The position numbers and the translations under genes were made by a program. Source: Atrina japonica (taxonomy: Eukaryota > Mollusca > Bivalvia > Pterioida > Pinnidae). Taken from it: DNA of 64,000 bases. This document shows, in pieces, positions 50,330 to 61,467 of this stretch. The notes under the pieces were generated by a model, which was not told the origin of the DNA, made no database searches, and worked only from the letters and a program-made list of their open reading frames with translations. The stretch lies in contig BROG01000296.1 in NCBI GenBank assembly GCA_030159075.1, forward strand, positions 675,001 to 739,000, in the 5' to 3' direction. How positions within the stretch are numbered: position 1 is the stretch's first letter; each line of letters opens with the position of its first letter.

Positions 50330-51538
50330 TTGTAAAAATTGTCTTATATTATTATATATTTTGTAAAAATAAGGTCAGGTCCAATGTGGTATGCATATAC
50401 GTGTACATTGTACATATAGTAAGGTCAAATTAAACATTTCCAGTTGTAATGCCTGTGTATATCTATTTTTAGTTATTGTGCATCAATCAAAGTACCGTAT
50501 TTTACGGCCTATAGGTCGATATTTTTTTTCTCCAATGTTGTGACCTCGACCTATTCGCCGCATCGACTTATCTTTAAAAAAAATAGTGAAATATTTAACT
50601 TGTATCTGCAATTCCTCATTTTAACATCGTAATTCAAAATTTTCCATGGGATAATCTAGGGGCACTCCAAAGACCATTTGTATTTACACTTAATAGGACT
50701 ATTAAATGTGACCTCGTGTGTGCGTAATGCACTGTGTTCATAATCACGTGACAAAATAATGATCTTTCAAGTTACAATATCATTGAGATTCAAGACTGTG
50801 TCAGAAACTGCGTGATAAAAATAATCGTTTACATTATATTTATACCGGACAGTTTATACTTTTGAATGATTCCCTTATCTCGGCACCCCACTGTGAAGTA
50901 TTCAGACAAGCTGTGTTCACTGGAACGTGACCTTCAACTGATAAGGATCGCGCGGCAGTCTTTGAAGTTGGGAAAGTTTTGGAAAAGGTGTTACATAAAT
51001 TAATTGACACTAAACCTTGAGTATTTAATTGTTTGACAATTGCAGTAGCATAATAATTTTAGGTCAATGTAAATAAGACAAGGATTGAGGTCGCTTGTGT
51101 AAACAGCATAAAGAATTTAATGATGATTTGACAGGTAACATAATGGCGATGCTTGTATACATAATCAGTACACACGAGTAATATAAGTGATGTTAAATAT
51201 ATATATGATGCAACTTATATGCTTTTTAATCACTCCTATTTAATACTGTGCCGTAAAATAGGCCGATCACTCTGATTATTTTAATAGCTACCATCGTGTT
51301 AGCACCAGTGCAATTTCTGTGTTCTCCCATTCATGTTTCCATCTTTGCCGACATCGACCTATCCTCTGTTTTGACCTATCTAATACTTAAGCCTTGATTT
51401 TTGCCAAAAATCGGCCATTCGACCTATCCCCCATATCGACTTATAGGCCATAAAATACGGTAGTGGAAAAAGAAAGTTGTTTTTTTCTCATAAAAAGAAA
51501 AAAAAAACCCACAGGTAATGCAGCATTGTCCCTTTAAG
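50330..51538. mobile_element. K-family element split by a nested DNA element
   Basis: The left part (50,330-50,494) has 'aaggtcaggtccaatgtgg' and 'tgcctgtgtatatct'. The right part (51,461-51,538) has 'aacccacaggtaatgcagca' and 'tgtccctttaa'. Together they follow the order of the complete K copy at 10,909, interrupted exactly at a TA by the 966-bp element. Confidence 0.65.
50495..51460. mobile_element. 966-bp TA-flanked DNA element with long inverted ends
   Basis: The left end 'ccgtattttacggcctatag' and right end 'cttataggccataaaatacg' are near-perfect inverse repeats of about 26 bp, with TA on both sides. A second inverted motif 'cgacctatt' and 'gacctatc' lies inside. TA target duplications fit Tc1/mariner-like or PIF-like transposition (family knowledge). 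No transposase frame is present, so non-autonomous. Confidence 0.82.
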
Positions 51539-52625
51539 TTCTTGATGTTATTCTCTGATACTACTACTGAAGCTCAAATACATGTTCATGTGTTTGTAGA
51601 AAAGCGTACACCTGAATGTGGACCATAGATACTGGTACATAGTAACAAGGTAACCGTCACAGAATCAGAACATGTGTGCTGTCAGTACTTACCTGTATTA
51701 TCTACATTTAAACAATGAGTTAATTGCTCAGAATTCTGATAAAATATCTACATCATAATATAGCCAGTAGATAAAACCCACACAAGTTAAACAAAATGTT
51801 AAACCCTCCTTGTTCACTTCCCATTTCCAAGATTAGCTGTGAAAACCCAAACAGTAATTGATTTTAATGGAAATTTTGGATAAATGGTTATTTGTATTGC
51901 AGCTTGATGGGTATGTAAGATTTGAAATAATCGGCCAAATCACATGGAAAACAAACTCAAACCCCAGTCATTGATAGGGTACATGTTTTAGAAGAAATAT
52001 GATACAATTGTTTCTGTAAATTTACTTTTGTGAAATGAAACCTTCAAAAGTGCTTATTTGAAAATCCGGACATGAATGTAAATCGGTGTTGATTTAAACA
52101 AAAATGTCAATACAAACTACAAAATACAAAAGTCAACATTATAAGAGCTAATTTTAGTGCATCGTCTTAACAAAAGTCTTCAAACATGTACAAAATGTAT
52201 GAGCAACAAGCTCTTTATATTGTAGCTGGAATGGATTTCTTGTGTTTGCAATTGTCATTGGATTCATGAATTAGTGAAGGCCTAATTTTTTTTTTCAAGT
52301 TGAGAAACGCTTAAGTAGGGTGAAAGTAAATATTTCAATAGCTGTTTGACTTAAATCACATTTCACTTTGTATACAACATTATAACACATAGATGTGAGA
52401 TATGTACGTTTGCCATGTAAAGCAATTCTATATGAAGAGGGTTCCATTAATCTGAACTTGTGTGTTCAAAGTCGTTTAAATAGATTTGTAAGTTTGCCTT
52501 TGTGTTTATAATGCTACTGTAGAGATTTTTCCAATGTGGACATAACAGTGGTCAAATGCCAAGACTCATTCAGTTTTTTTTTTTCAAATTTCTCATGTAA
52601 TACTGTATACATGTACTTGTACATG
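51539..52625. other. Unannotated stretch
   Basis: A 50-bp segment at 51,600-51,649 sits between an acceptor-like 'catgtgtttgtag' and 'aacaag|gtaacc' and is open in one frame, but it is too short to call. Nothing else recognised. Confidence 0.4.
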
Positions 52626-52843
52626 TACCTGAAAATTTTTGCCCCTGGTTATTTTCTGCCCTAAGACAGAAAACATATTCACCCTGTCTTTGATTCGTCC
52701 TAAATTAAATCTCTTACATGTAGACAGTATGTATGTCTATGCCTCATTACATTAGCTTGAAAAGTCTGCTTTCATTTATATTTGCCCTCTCGTTTTAGGG
52801 ACGAAAATAACGAAAATTGAACGGGAGCGAAAATTATATAGGT
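52626..52843. mobile_element. I-family MITE
   Basis: The left 'gaaaatttttgcccctgg' and right 'gggagcgaaaattatata' are imperfect inverted ends, with 'ttattttctgccct' and 'acgaaaataacg' further inside. A related copy is at 57,829-58,160. It abuts an F element. Confidence 0.55.
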
Positions 52844-52845
52844 AT

Positions 52846-53016
52846 ACACAGATTACTATAGTGGCCATCTATATAAGGATACCTGTCTATATATAGGCCA
52901 TATTTTAAAAGTCCCTATATATATATAACTAAATTGAACCTGTGTATAAGGGTCACCTGCACATAAGGCCAATATTTTCTGGTCCCTTGGGTGGCCCCTA
53001 TATACAGGTTTTACTG
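52846..53016 (+). mobile_element. F-family MITE, eroded left end
   Basis: The right half matches other F copies ('gggtggcccctatatacagg', 'ttttactg'). The left terminus is altered to 'cacagattactatag' and the middle contains a short TA expansion. Followed by (TA)n. Confidence 0.75.
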
Positions 53017-53293
53017 TATATATATATATGATGTTGAAACATGATTACGGTATTTTAATTTTACCCCAAAATAGAAATTAGATTTATATAAAATCTTGAA
53101 GGACTTCAGCTAATCTTCACCAATTTCATTAATGGCAAATTAATTCTAAAAGAGTACATGTACAACAAACTCGCACTCATTCACACATACATGTAGAATA
53201 AAGGAAGGGAAAAACATTGAAAAAAATGTGTTTTAGATCTTACTTATGAATATTCATGACTTTTTCTCCTTGATTAATGTCACTTTGTATGTA
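53017..53293. other. Unannotated short stretch
   Basis: Nothing recognised. Confidence 0.4.
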
Positions 53294-53412
53294 CAGTAAT
53301 ACTTGCATTAAAGGCCACTTCTGTATAAAGGGAACCCATAAAGGCCACCTGTCAATAATGGCCACTTTGGCCAGTTCCCTAATTGAATGACCTTTATTGA
53401 AGAGTTTGACTG
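53294..53412. mobile_element. F-like MITE, short
   Basis: 'cagtaatacttgcattaaag' left and 'gaagagtttgactg' right, with three 'ggccac' motifs internally. Confidence 0.6.
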
Positions 53413-53780
53413 CAATAGATTGTTGTTACCGAGATACCCACATATCGAGATACCCACATATCGTTCGGATGCACAACATCATTATGTTAACATACAAGGT
53501 AAAATGACATACAATTTGGCCTTTATGTAAACAGTCAGTAAATATGATATAGTGGTGAAAAAAAAGACAAATTATTTAGGGCCCAAAAGGAGCCCTGATA
53601 AATAAGAGAAATACAATTAACAATTTGTGTATTTTACCTGAATCATGAATTGACTGAAATCATCCAAACCAGGGTTTTCACCAGAATTATTGGAGATTTA
53701 CATCATTTCTTAAATCTTTTGTAAAATGTAACAAATTGCTAATGGTGCAAGGGGTAATTTTTAATAACATAAAGATGATA

Positions 53781-53889
53781 CAGTGGAACCTGTCTTTAGA
53801 GACCACTACTCTTGTTAGAGATCGCTTGTCTTGAAAGACGGCATATTTCCGTGTCAGAAGGGTCGGTCTTTTGAGACAGGTTTTTACTG
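53781..53889 (+). mobile_element. G-family MITE, internally deleted (109 bp)
   Basis: 'cagtggaacctgtctttaga' left and 'tgagacaggtttttactg' right, TA on both sides. Confidence 0.72.
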
Positions 53890-54093
53890 TATTGTTAGGA
53901 GTCCAAGCCGCTGCTTCCTGGTCCTCATCTGCATAGCTTTGGTCTGTCTATAGGTAGCATTTTGATACAAAGCTGTTTGATGTCTCACTGTGGGTGATTA
54001 GTGTTAAAATGTCTGTCACAAACCCACAGCGCTGTTATCTGTAAAGTGTTAATTCTCTCCCTTTGTCAGTGTGTTTGTTCCAATAAATAAGAA

Positions 54094-54184
54094 ATGTCAA
54101 CTGACAAGTTGCTTAGCAGAACCTTAGTTCAGTATGATCTGTTTCCAAAACAACATACAATTATGTATAGAACATCAACAACAG
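54094..54184 (+). CDS. Candidate first coding exon, function unknown
   Basis: An ATG in favourable context (purine at -3, 'aagaaatg') opens a frame of 30 codons plus one base, ending at a strong donor 'caacaacag|gtaagc'. The peptide begins MSTDKLLSRTLVQYDLFP and includes KQHTIMYRTSTT. A possible acceptor, 'ttccaataaataag', lies just before the ATG. The end phase (1) suits the candidate exon at 61,177, whose frame needs two bases to finish a codon. I do not recognise the protein. The exon is short, so chance remains a real possibility. Confidence 0.3.
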
Positions 54185-54671
54185 GTAAGCTTCTGTGACC
54201 CAGTGTTTATCACAGGTGTTTATAATGAGGTGTAAATCGTCTGCCTGAATCAGACACTGTCTCAAGTCCATTGTTGGACCAATACACACTTCAGGTGTTA
54301 GCAGTGATGGTAAATTTATGTCTCAAAACTTGAGTGGTCAAGATTTGCCGTTTGATAGTTTTAAGCACTCAGGACAAGGGTCATTGTTAGTAAGAGCTTA
54401 TTTGGAATGTGGACATTTCATTCGTGGCATTGAATGCTAAATAAAGAGATGACAGAAATGACTTGTTGTGGTCATTTCGTAAAGTTTTATAAATATTTTG
54501 AAGAATCCAATGGTTCATTCTGATACAACTTTAGATAAAATGTAATCATGTACACATATTAATGATCTCATATCTAAGGCTGAACTCAGTCTAAGTGACA
54601 GCTAAATTAAGCTTTAATAGGCTGTATGCTATATACAGTGATGGTGGTGTATCCACAACTTTAACTTGTTA
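54185..54671. other. Unannotated stretch
   Basis: Nothing recognised; would be intron in the tentative gene model. Confidence 0.4.
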
Positions 54672-54852
54672 CAGTGGAACCTTTCTTGATAGACCACCCC
54701 ATCTGATTACAGAAATGTGGTCTCTCAAGACAAGTGGTCCCCCAGAAGAGGTTTTATTAAAAAGATTAATTAGCCAAGAGGGTTTTCAGAATTTGGTCTC
54801 TGAAAACAGGTGGTCTTTCATGAGAGAGGTATCTCAAGACAGCTCTCGCTAT
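54672..54852 (+). mobile_element. G-family MITE, right end eroded
   Basis: 'cagtggaacctttcttgata', 'aaatgtggtctctcaagaca', 'agaggttttattaaaaagat', 'aacaggtggtctttcatgag', 'tatctcaagaca'. The terminal 'ttccactg' is lost. The 110-codon frame at 54,595-54,927 is a translation of this element. Confidence 0.75.
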
Positions 54853-55029
54853 ACTTTGGAACCATCCAAGACAGTCATTTGTCATAATGAATTTTCAGAA
54901 ATGAATAAATTGCCTGATGAAGATTGATCTCTGGATCGGAAGAAAAAACGGTGCTGTCCGCGTGGCTTTTGTGTTACCAGTTGATTAGGGGTTAATACTT
55001 TTGTGGTCATAAATTAGAGCACCTTAAGT

Positions 55030-55179
55030 CTGCAAAGTCTGCCGATAAAGGCCATTCAAGCATAACCTTTGTTAACTTTTTTTTATTGATAATGAATAAA
55101 CCTCTTTATAAAGGTCACCTGTCTGTAATGGTCACTTTTGTCTATTCTCTTGAGTGGCCTTTGTAGACAAGTTTAACTG
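55030..55179. mobile_element. F-like MITE
   Basis: 'gataaaggccattcaagcat', 'ctttataaaggtcacctgtc' and 'gacaagtttaactg', TA-flanked on the right. Confidence 0.6.
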
Positions 55180-55859
55180 TAGTTTATTGGCAACTGACAT
55201 TTACACACGTTTACATGTAGTTTGTACTGCGTCTAGATTTATTGGATTTGAAAAGAAAAATACCGTTAAGCATGGTCAAAGATATCTGATAATTCTTTTC
55301 AATGTCATAGTGTAATGTGACGAAAGCACATTCTTTTCTAGTTCAATTCAATATTGACTTATCTTTTCATGTTTTCCTGTATTTACCTAGAGGGTTCTCG
55401 TGGAGTGCATCCTCTGTCATAAGTTTTGTTTTATTTTGCGTACATGTCTGTATATATATACGTCATATGGGCTTGTCAAGCATCAAAATTAAAATCCTTA
55501 TATTGTGTTTTTTACATTTAAAAAGTTAAAATTTCAATTTCGTTCTTTTTAGAAATAAACCTTTGACATACTTTAAGTGTGTAGAAGCTATTGGTTAAAC
55601 ACGAGGGTGTACAAAGACGGCTTTTGAAGAAGTGATCTCATGGTAGAGATAAGTTAAAACAGGCTAAAGTTTGAGAGACGAGCATTATTTTTGAAGAACA
55701 AAGTTTAAAAAATTTACAACTCTTTCAGTTTTAAACATAGTGCAAAATTCACATTAAAGAGTGAAATTAAAGTAAAGGCGTATATAATAAATAACTTTGT
55801 CATTGATATAATTTTTGGTGAACCCTTAATCAAACTAAAGGCATGTAACATTTTCTAGT
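55180..55859. other. Unannotated stretch
   Basis: No exon supported; AT-rich. Confidence 0.45.
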
Positions 55860-56025
55860 GCTGTGGAACCTGTCTCGATAGATCACCTGTCTTTTAAGAT
55901 CACTTTCCGAAAACCACTTGGTTAGATAATCCTATAAATAAAAAGGCCTTTTTGAGAGACCACCTGCCTTTAGAGGCCACTTTTCAGTGGCAGATGGGGT
56001 GGTCTCCGAAGACAGGTACCACTTT
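55860..56025 (-). mobile_element. G-family MITE, reverse orientation
   Basis: 'gtggaacctgtctcgataga' at left, 'cagtggcagatggggtggtc' and 'gaagacaggtaccact' at right. This is the inverse order of 34,319 and 57,448. Confidence 0.7.
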
Positions 56026-56162
56026 ATTAGATAGTTCAATATTCTATACCAATTATCTTTGAATGTGAAAGAACAGAGCGATATAAATATGGAAGTTTAA
56101 TATGAATTCCTGTATAAGATATAGAATGATCCAAACAAAGAAAAATAAGAACAAGACAATTG

Positions 56163-56254
56163 TTAACTCATCAACCTTTAACAAAACAATGGACTCTTCT
56201 GTAAATCAATGACTTAGACCAGTCAAAATGTGCCTTTAGGGGTGAATAAGTTAA
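56163..56254 (+). mobile_element. C-family TTAA-type mini-element
   Basis: 92 bp from 'ttaactcatcaaccttt' to 'aggggtgaataagttaa', TTAA at both ends. Confidence 0.8.
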
Positions 56255-56314
56255 TGTTGACAAATGCAATAGAGTTTTGTTACGGGGGATATCAAGGGAC
56301 TACAATGGTTTACA

Positions 56315-56593
56315 GAGCCAGCCTGGCTCAGTCGGTGGCCTGCTCGACTCTTGATAGTGAGGTCGTGAGTTTGAGTCCAGCTGGCGGCAGGTCGGTTTCC
56401 TGTCCTCTGGACTGAGACAGCAAAAACTGAGGTCCCGTGTCACAGTAGGTGTCGGCACGTTAAAGAACCCTCACTGCTCAATTGCCATAAGTGCCATGCA
56501 TAGGCCAAAATTTGAAGCCCTTCACCGGCATTTGATGACGTCTTCATATGAGGGAAAGATTTTTGAGTGGGATGTTAAACAACAACAAACAAA
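56315..56593 (+). mobile_element. SINE-B, complete, with target-site duplication
   Basis: tRNA-like head 'cagcctggctcagtcggtgg', then 'gtgagtttgagtcc', 'ggtttcctgtcc', 'gttaaagaaccctcactgct', 'aagcccttcaccggcatttg', and an (AAC/AAAC)n tail. Flanked by 'caatggtttaca' (56,303-56,314) and 'caatagtttaca' (56,594-56,605), a 12-bp duplication with one change. Confidence 0.93.
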
Positions 56594-56876
56594 CAATAGT
56601 TTACATATTAGTACACCTGAAGCAAAGACGCATGCCTGGTGACCTATTTTGATTGTCTTTTGTCTTTCTTTGCAACATCATCCATCACTGTCAGCTTTAC
56701 ACATTTTTGACTCCTTCTCAAGAACCAATAGGGCCAATTTTAACCGAACTTGGCAGGAATGACCGCCAATGCAATTGCATGTAATGAAGGTGCATAAAAT
56801 TTGCAAATGAAAAAGGTTTAAGGCCAATGTATGAACCCATCAGTACATGTAAGATACCAGTATAGTTTAACTTATT

Positions 56877-56957
56877 GACCCCTGAAAAACAATGGACTCT
56901 TCAGTAAATCAATGACTTAGACCAGTTCAAATGTGTCTTAAGGGGTGAATGAGTCAA
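56877..56957 (+). mobile_element. C-family mini-element
   Basis: From 'ttaacttattgacccctg' to 'aaggggtgaatgagtcaa'; the right TTAA is mutated to TCAA. Confidence 0.76.
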
Positions 56958-57447
56958 GAATGGATGTACTAATTTTTAAAACGATGGCAAACTGAAATGA
57001 TTTATTTAAATTGAAAGTATCGAATCTCGATCACAATGGTCAAAAACATTTTTCATGGTGTTGCATTGTATAGACATTGTTGTTATTGTATTTTGAAATA
57101 GAAGGTGAAATATGGCTTCTAAAGATGTTGGTGTAATTATATCAAAACACAAAATAAAATAAAAAAACAACTCGTCAACCACAAAATGAAAAGAAAACAA
57201 TTACCTGTATGCAGTGAGTGTTGTGATTGATTTTTTAAAAATCACTTTGGCAGGTGGATTATATGTTACATGTATCACCTGGGATAACAAGGAATGCTTG
57301 CGACATGATATTAAAGTCTCCAGCACCATGTTTTGGTTGGACCAAAATATACATGTATCCTTGTTATGATGTAACACACTAGACTCACCTGTAGAAAATG
57401 TTAGAGCAACAGCTAGATACGTTTGCTATTTGAGTATTTCAGAAATA
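56958..57447. other. Unannotated stretch
   Basis: Nothing recognised. Confidence 0.4.
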
Positions 57448-57620
57448 CAGTGGAACCCATCTTGAGTGTCTCACCTTTCTGCCACTGAAATGTGGTCTCT
57501 CAAGTGGGATGGTTGCTTAATAGAGGTTTCATCCAATAAAGGACTAGGGAGTGTTTCTTGAATATGGTCTCAAAATGCATGACCTTTCATGAGAGTGCTC
57601 TCTCAAGACAGATTCCACTG
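57448..57620 (+). mobile_element. G-family MITE, complete (173 bp)
   Basis: 'cagtggaacccatcttgagt' left and 'ctcaagacagattccactg' right, TA on both sides; interior 'gccactgaaatgtggtctct'. Confidence 0.82.
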
Positions 57621-57640
57621 TATGTACGGAAATGTGTATA

Positions 57641-57819
57641 CAGTAAAACCTGCTATAGCGGCCACCTCTATATAAGGATTACCTGTTTATAAAGGCCAGT
57701 TTTTTCAAGTCCCTTGACTGCATACTTCAACTAAATTGAACATGTGTATAAGGGCCACCTGCACATAAAGGTCAATATTTTCTGGTCCCTTGGGTGGCCC
57801 CTATATACAGGTTTCACTA
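57641..57819 (+). mobile_element. F-family MITE, 179 bp
   Basis: 'cagtaaaacctgctatagcg' left and 'atatacaggtttcact' right. Nearly identical to 32,824 and 40,725, so a relatively recent insertion. It lies 20 bp after a G element and about 10 bp before an I element. Confidence 0.87.
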
Positions 57820-57828
57820 TACTGTATA

Positions 57829-58160
57829 CAAGCAAATTTTCGCCCCCGTTTTATTTTTTTCCCTTTCACCCTCATCATTAGTGGTGAAAATTCAAAACTG
57901 GGTGAATTGAAAATAGTAAATTCATCTATTTTTTAAATTGCAGAGTTTTTCTTAATTCTAAACAACATGCAAAATTGTTTAAAAACCTTTAATGTGACCA
58001 TGAAAAGTAGATATGCACAAGTATTGATTGTTAAACTAAACGGCCAATAAAATAAAATCATATTTAATCAATGATGAAAATTGCTGTTTGTCAGTTTAAA
58101 ATGGGGAGAAACTGTTTGCAAGTGTAGTGGGGCGAAAATAACACGGGGCAAAATTATATG
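57829..58160. mobile_element. I-family MITE
   Basis: 'gcaaattttcgcccccgttt' left and 'ggggcgaaaataacacgggg' right are imperfect inverted ends. The interior is A/T-rich and non-coding. Confidence 0.55.
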
Positions 58161-60369
58161 CATTGATTAAATGTATGTGTGTATGGTGTTGATAATATAT
58201 CTTAATAGGAAACCAAAGTGGCTTCATTTATCACCTAGAGGTTTAAGCATGAAGACACCTTTATAAAACTGTCTATACAATGCAGAATCTAAATTATAAT
58301 ACAGAATTTAAAATGCACCAACCACGTGTTTACCTGTATTGTATAAGCAAGCTCAACTGGCGTAATTGATTTTTGCGATAGAAACCGGGGCACGGTAAAG
58401 TTAAAATACAACCCAGTCGTTCTGTGTTGGTGTGTATTTACGCATTTAGATTTACGGGTGTTGTAGATATTGCGTACCCGGCATTTGCTTCCTTTTTTTC
58501 TGAATTTCGTAGTGTGAGCAGGAGTGATACATATGTTGCAGTGGATTAAGTTAGCATTAGTGTAGTTTAGCGGAGTATTTACAATGCTACATACTGTTCT
58601 CAGAGATTTGAGAACTTTGATAACTCGTTTATTGTATATTATACATGGAAGTGATGTCCTCATATTTTACCTTTAAAAAGGAAATACAAAATCAATTGGT
58701 AAGTTCTATCTATGGATTGGACTTCAAGGTTACATAGTGATGTCGGCAGTCTTCTTTACAGAAGGAAAATATTTTTCGTTTTAAATTTTAATCCTTGCCT
58801 TCAGTGTACACTCCTATGTATTATTCTTCCACAGTTTTGACGTGAGAAATTTTAATAGCGGATCTTTTAAAGAGTCACCGTGATAAAAAAAACATTTAAA
58901 AAGTATCGCATTTAAGATACGAGTCTCGTAGTTGTTATTTGGCGATTCATTTTCATAAGAATAGACTCAAATATCTGATAAAACAGAAAGCGTTGATTTA
59001 GAGGATTCAGATTGTCTTGGCATTATGGTATATACTTTACTACCCCTCATCTCAATTATAAATTGTTTAAAAATAACACACAAATCTTGAGTTATCAGGC
59101 CATCAGACTCCTTTTTTTATCCTTATCAAATAATCATTACTGAATTAATAAGATGTTTCATTCAGCAGTTATGATTTCATTATCCGTGAATTTATAAAGT
59201 CTATTGTAGTTTTTTTTATTTATTTTATCATAAAACAAAAATTGAGGATAAAATTGTTTACCAACGTATACAATCAATAAGCGAGGGTGTTCAGTGTAAC
59301 CACAGCTGTTTCGTTGTTCCATGAAAGACACATTAAAATCATAGTGATATTGTGTATGTGTGTGCCCAACAGAATTAGATACAGGTAGATGCATTTTCAC
59401 CTGAACAAAACATGATTACAATTTATACAGGTAGACATGGAACGTGTTTAAAGTTGAATATCATCATACACTCAGTACACATGATCAGGATTTACACCGC
59501 GTCAGGTAAAATGGAGTCTTTTCCGCTAAGGTAGCCATACAGTATTGACATATTCAATAATTTTCGGGAAGATGTGTATGCCAACTTTTTTTAAAAGTTT
59601 AATCAGGTAGGAGTTCAATGGAAACGTAGTGGTGTAGATGGCGATATAATTGAAATGTAATGAATTTGAAGGACAACGTGTTACAAATGCTCTAATGTTT
59701 GGGATCTACCCAACAGTGAATGGTGGTTGAGTTTGGTAATGGTTTGGTTTATAATTCAGAGGATTTGATGTTTTAGAATGTTCATCTATCCAGAGTGAAG
59801 TTGTGAAAAGCGTGGAAATATTTTTCAAAAAGATAATATGATTGTCAGAGTGGACAGTGTTTAAAATGATTACATGAATTTGGGATTTACAAACAACATA
59901 TTTAGTGTATAGTGTGATTAATTTAGAGAAAAAGGTAAGTAGAATGACTACCTTTTTTTTTTTTATTTTTTTTTTTTTTTATTATGAAGACTCCTCTAGA
60001 ATTCGTCTTGTATCCAATTTTAAAAAAAATTATTCATAGAAATTTGAGGTTTTAGTACTGATTTGGTAGACATTTCATTACAATCTATTCATTATATCAT
60101 GAGAGTATATTTATAACGATATCATTTCAATGTTTATTACAAAGATAATGAAAGGATCTGTGATGAAATTCTTAAACACCAAAAAAAGAAAACAAAAACA
60201 AAAATGTTAAATGGGTTAAATGAGCCATTTTTCATTATTTTAAAATGTAGATGTCTCAGGAATTCAAAGTACAAAATCAAACAAATACAGAATACTAAGG
60301 TTACCGGTATATAGTGAAATTTTGTCCTATGACTGTACTAAGATTTTGTGATTTGGTTAACATTGTTGT
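58161..60369. other. About 2.2 kb without mobile elements; possible regulatory or 5' region
   Basis: This is the longest stretch in the right half free of the C, F, G and SINE families, and 58.3-58.6 kb is locally richer in CpG. Strong donor-like sites occur on the + strand at 58,699 ('attg|gtaagt') and 59,934 ('aaaag|gtaagt'). A 124-codon minus-strand frame (58,289-58,663) has no domain I recognise. One reading is a promoter or 5' UTR exon for the + strand exon at 61,179. No transcript evidence. Confidence 0.3.
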
Positions 60370-61108
60370 AAACTGTCTACCTAACCCCCTGTTTTGTATT
60401 CTCCTGTGTCCAACACTTTTCCATTTGTTCTATACTTACCACCAAGATTTTACATGTATCCCTCTGATTCCTATCCTCTTATTCTATGGCCAAACCCATT
60501 GTATCTTATTACACAGTGTACCCCTCTGTCCTCATTCTACAGTGAACCCTCTTATTCCATGTTGAATGCCCTTTTCTTATTCCATGGTGAACCCACTTGT
60601 CTTCTTATTTTATAGATACTCTCCTTGTCTTCTTATTCCCTGGTGAACTCCCTTGTCTTCTTATTCCCTGGTGAAACCCCATTTCTTATTCCATGGTGAA
60701 CCCCCTTGTCTTCTTATTCCCTGGTGAACCCCCTTGTCTTCTTATTCCCTGGTGAACCCCCTTGTCTTCTTATTCCCTGGTGAACCCCCTTGTCTTCTTA
60801 TTCCCTGGTGAACCCCCTTGTCTTCTTATTCCCTGGTGAACCCCCTTGTCTTCTTATTCCCTGGTGAACCCCCTTGTCTTCTTATTCCCTGGTGAACCCC
60901 CTTGTCTTCTTATTCCAGGGTAACCTCCTTGTCCTCTTATTCCATAATGAACCCACTTGTCTTCTTATTTCATGGTGAACCCCTTTGTCTTCCTATTCCC
61001 TGATGAACCCCCTTGTCCTCTTTTTCCATGGTGAACCCCCATTTCTTATTCCATGGTGAACTCCCTTGTCTTCTTATTCCATGGTGAACCCCCTTTTCTT
61101 ATTCCATT
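60370..61108 (-). repeat. 28-bp minisatellite, inverted relative to the next array
   Basis: The unit is 'ttcttattccctggtgaacc' plus 'cccttgtc', about 22 copies, nearly perfect from 60,700 to 60,905 and degenerate at both ends. Its reverse complement ('gacaagggggttcaccaggg', then 'aataagaa') matches units of the array at 62,010-64,000, so both belong to one satellite family. Confidence 0.95.
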
Positions 61109-61128
61109 TGTTGATATGAAAAAGAGAA

Positions 61129-61168
61129 AGACAGACAGACAGAGACAGACAGACAGACAGAGAGACAG
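61129..61168. repeat. (CAGA)n microsatellite
   Basis: About ten imperfect 'gaca' units between the 28-bp array and the candidate exon. Confidence 0.93.
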
Positions 61169-61178
61169 TGTTTTAGAA

Positions 61179-61246
61179 ATGACAAGTACTGAAGTAGATG
61201 AGAAACCAGATATGGAACGTACATCTGTACTGCCTGTAGGCTGGAG
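61179..61246 (+). CDS. Candidate coding exon ending at the start of an MBD or WW domain
   Basis: An ATG with a purine at -3 opens 22 codons plus two bases before a donor 'ggctggag|gtaatg'. The peptide is acidic (STEVDEKPDMERTS) and ends VLPVGWR if the next exon starts with A or G. 'LPxGW' followed by a basic residue is how methyl-CpG-binding domains begin. WW domains also start LPxGW, though usually with E next. A possible acceptor is 'agtgttttag' (exon from 61,177), but its pyrimidine tract is weak. The frame is also open upstream through the CAGA repeat. The rest of the domain is not found before the window ends. It could also be chance. Confidence 0.35.
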
Positions 61247-61376
61247 GTAATGCTGGCTAATTTTATTTGAATATACAGTGTATCTATTATGATGCTTTCA
61301 CCGAACAAAGAATATCAATATAATGATGAAAATTTAAAAGTATTTACTGCAATTTAATATCCATTTATTTTGCACA

Positions 61377-61467
61377 TTAACTCATTCACCCCTATGGACA
61401 CATTTGGACTGGTCTAAGTGATTGATCTACAGAAGAGTCCATTGTTTTTCAGGGGTTTATGAGTTAA
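61377..61467 (-). mobile_element. C-family TTAA-type mini-element
   Basis: From 'ttaactcattcacccctatg' to 'aggggtttatgagttaa', TTAA at both ends, inverse of 31,612. Confidence 0.8.

Noticed and set aside
51600..51649. 50-bp open segment between acceptor-like and donor-like sites
   Set aside because: Too short to distinguish from chance and the acceptor is weak; no phase support.
54595..54927. 110-codon + strand frame
   Set aside because: It coincides with a G-family MITE and its flanks; peptide composition follows the element.
58289..58663. 124-codon minus-strand frame
   Set aside because: Longest non-repeat frame in the window, but no recognisable domain and no clear splice or start context; kept only as a note on the 58.2-60.4 kb stretch.
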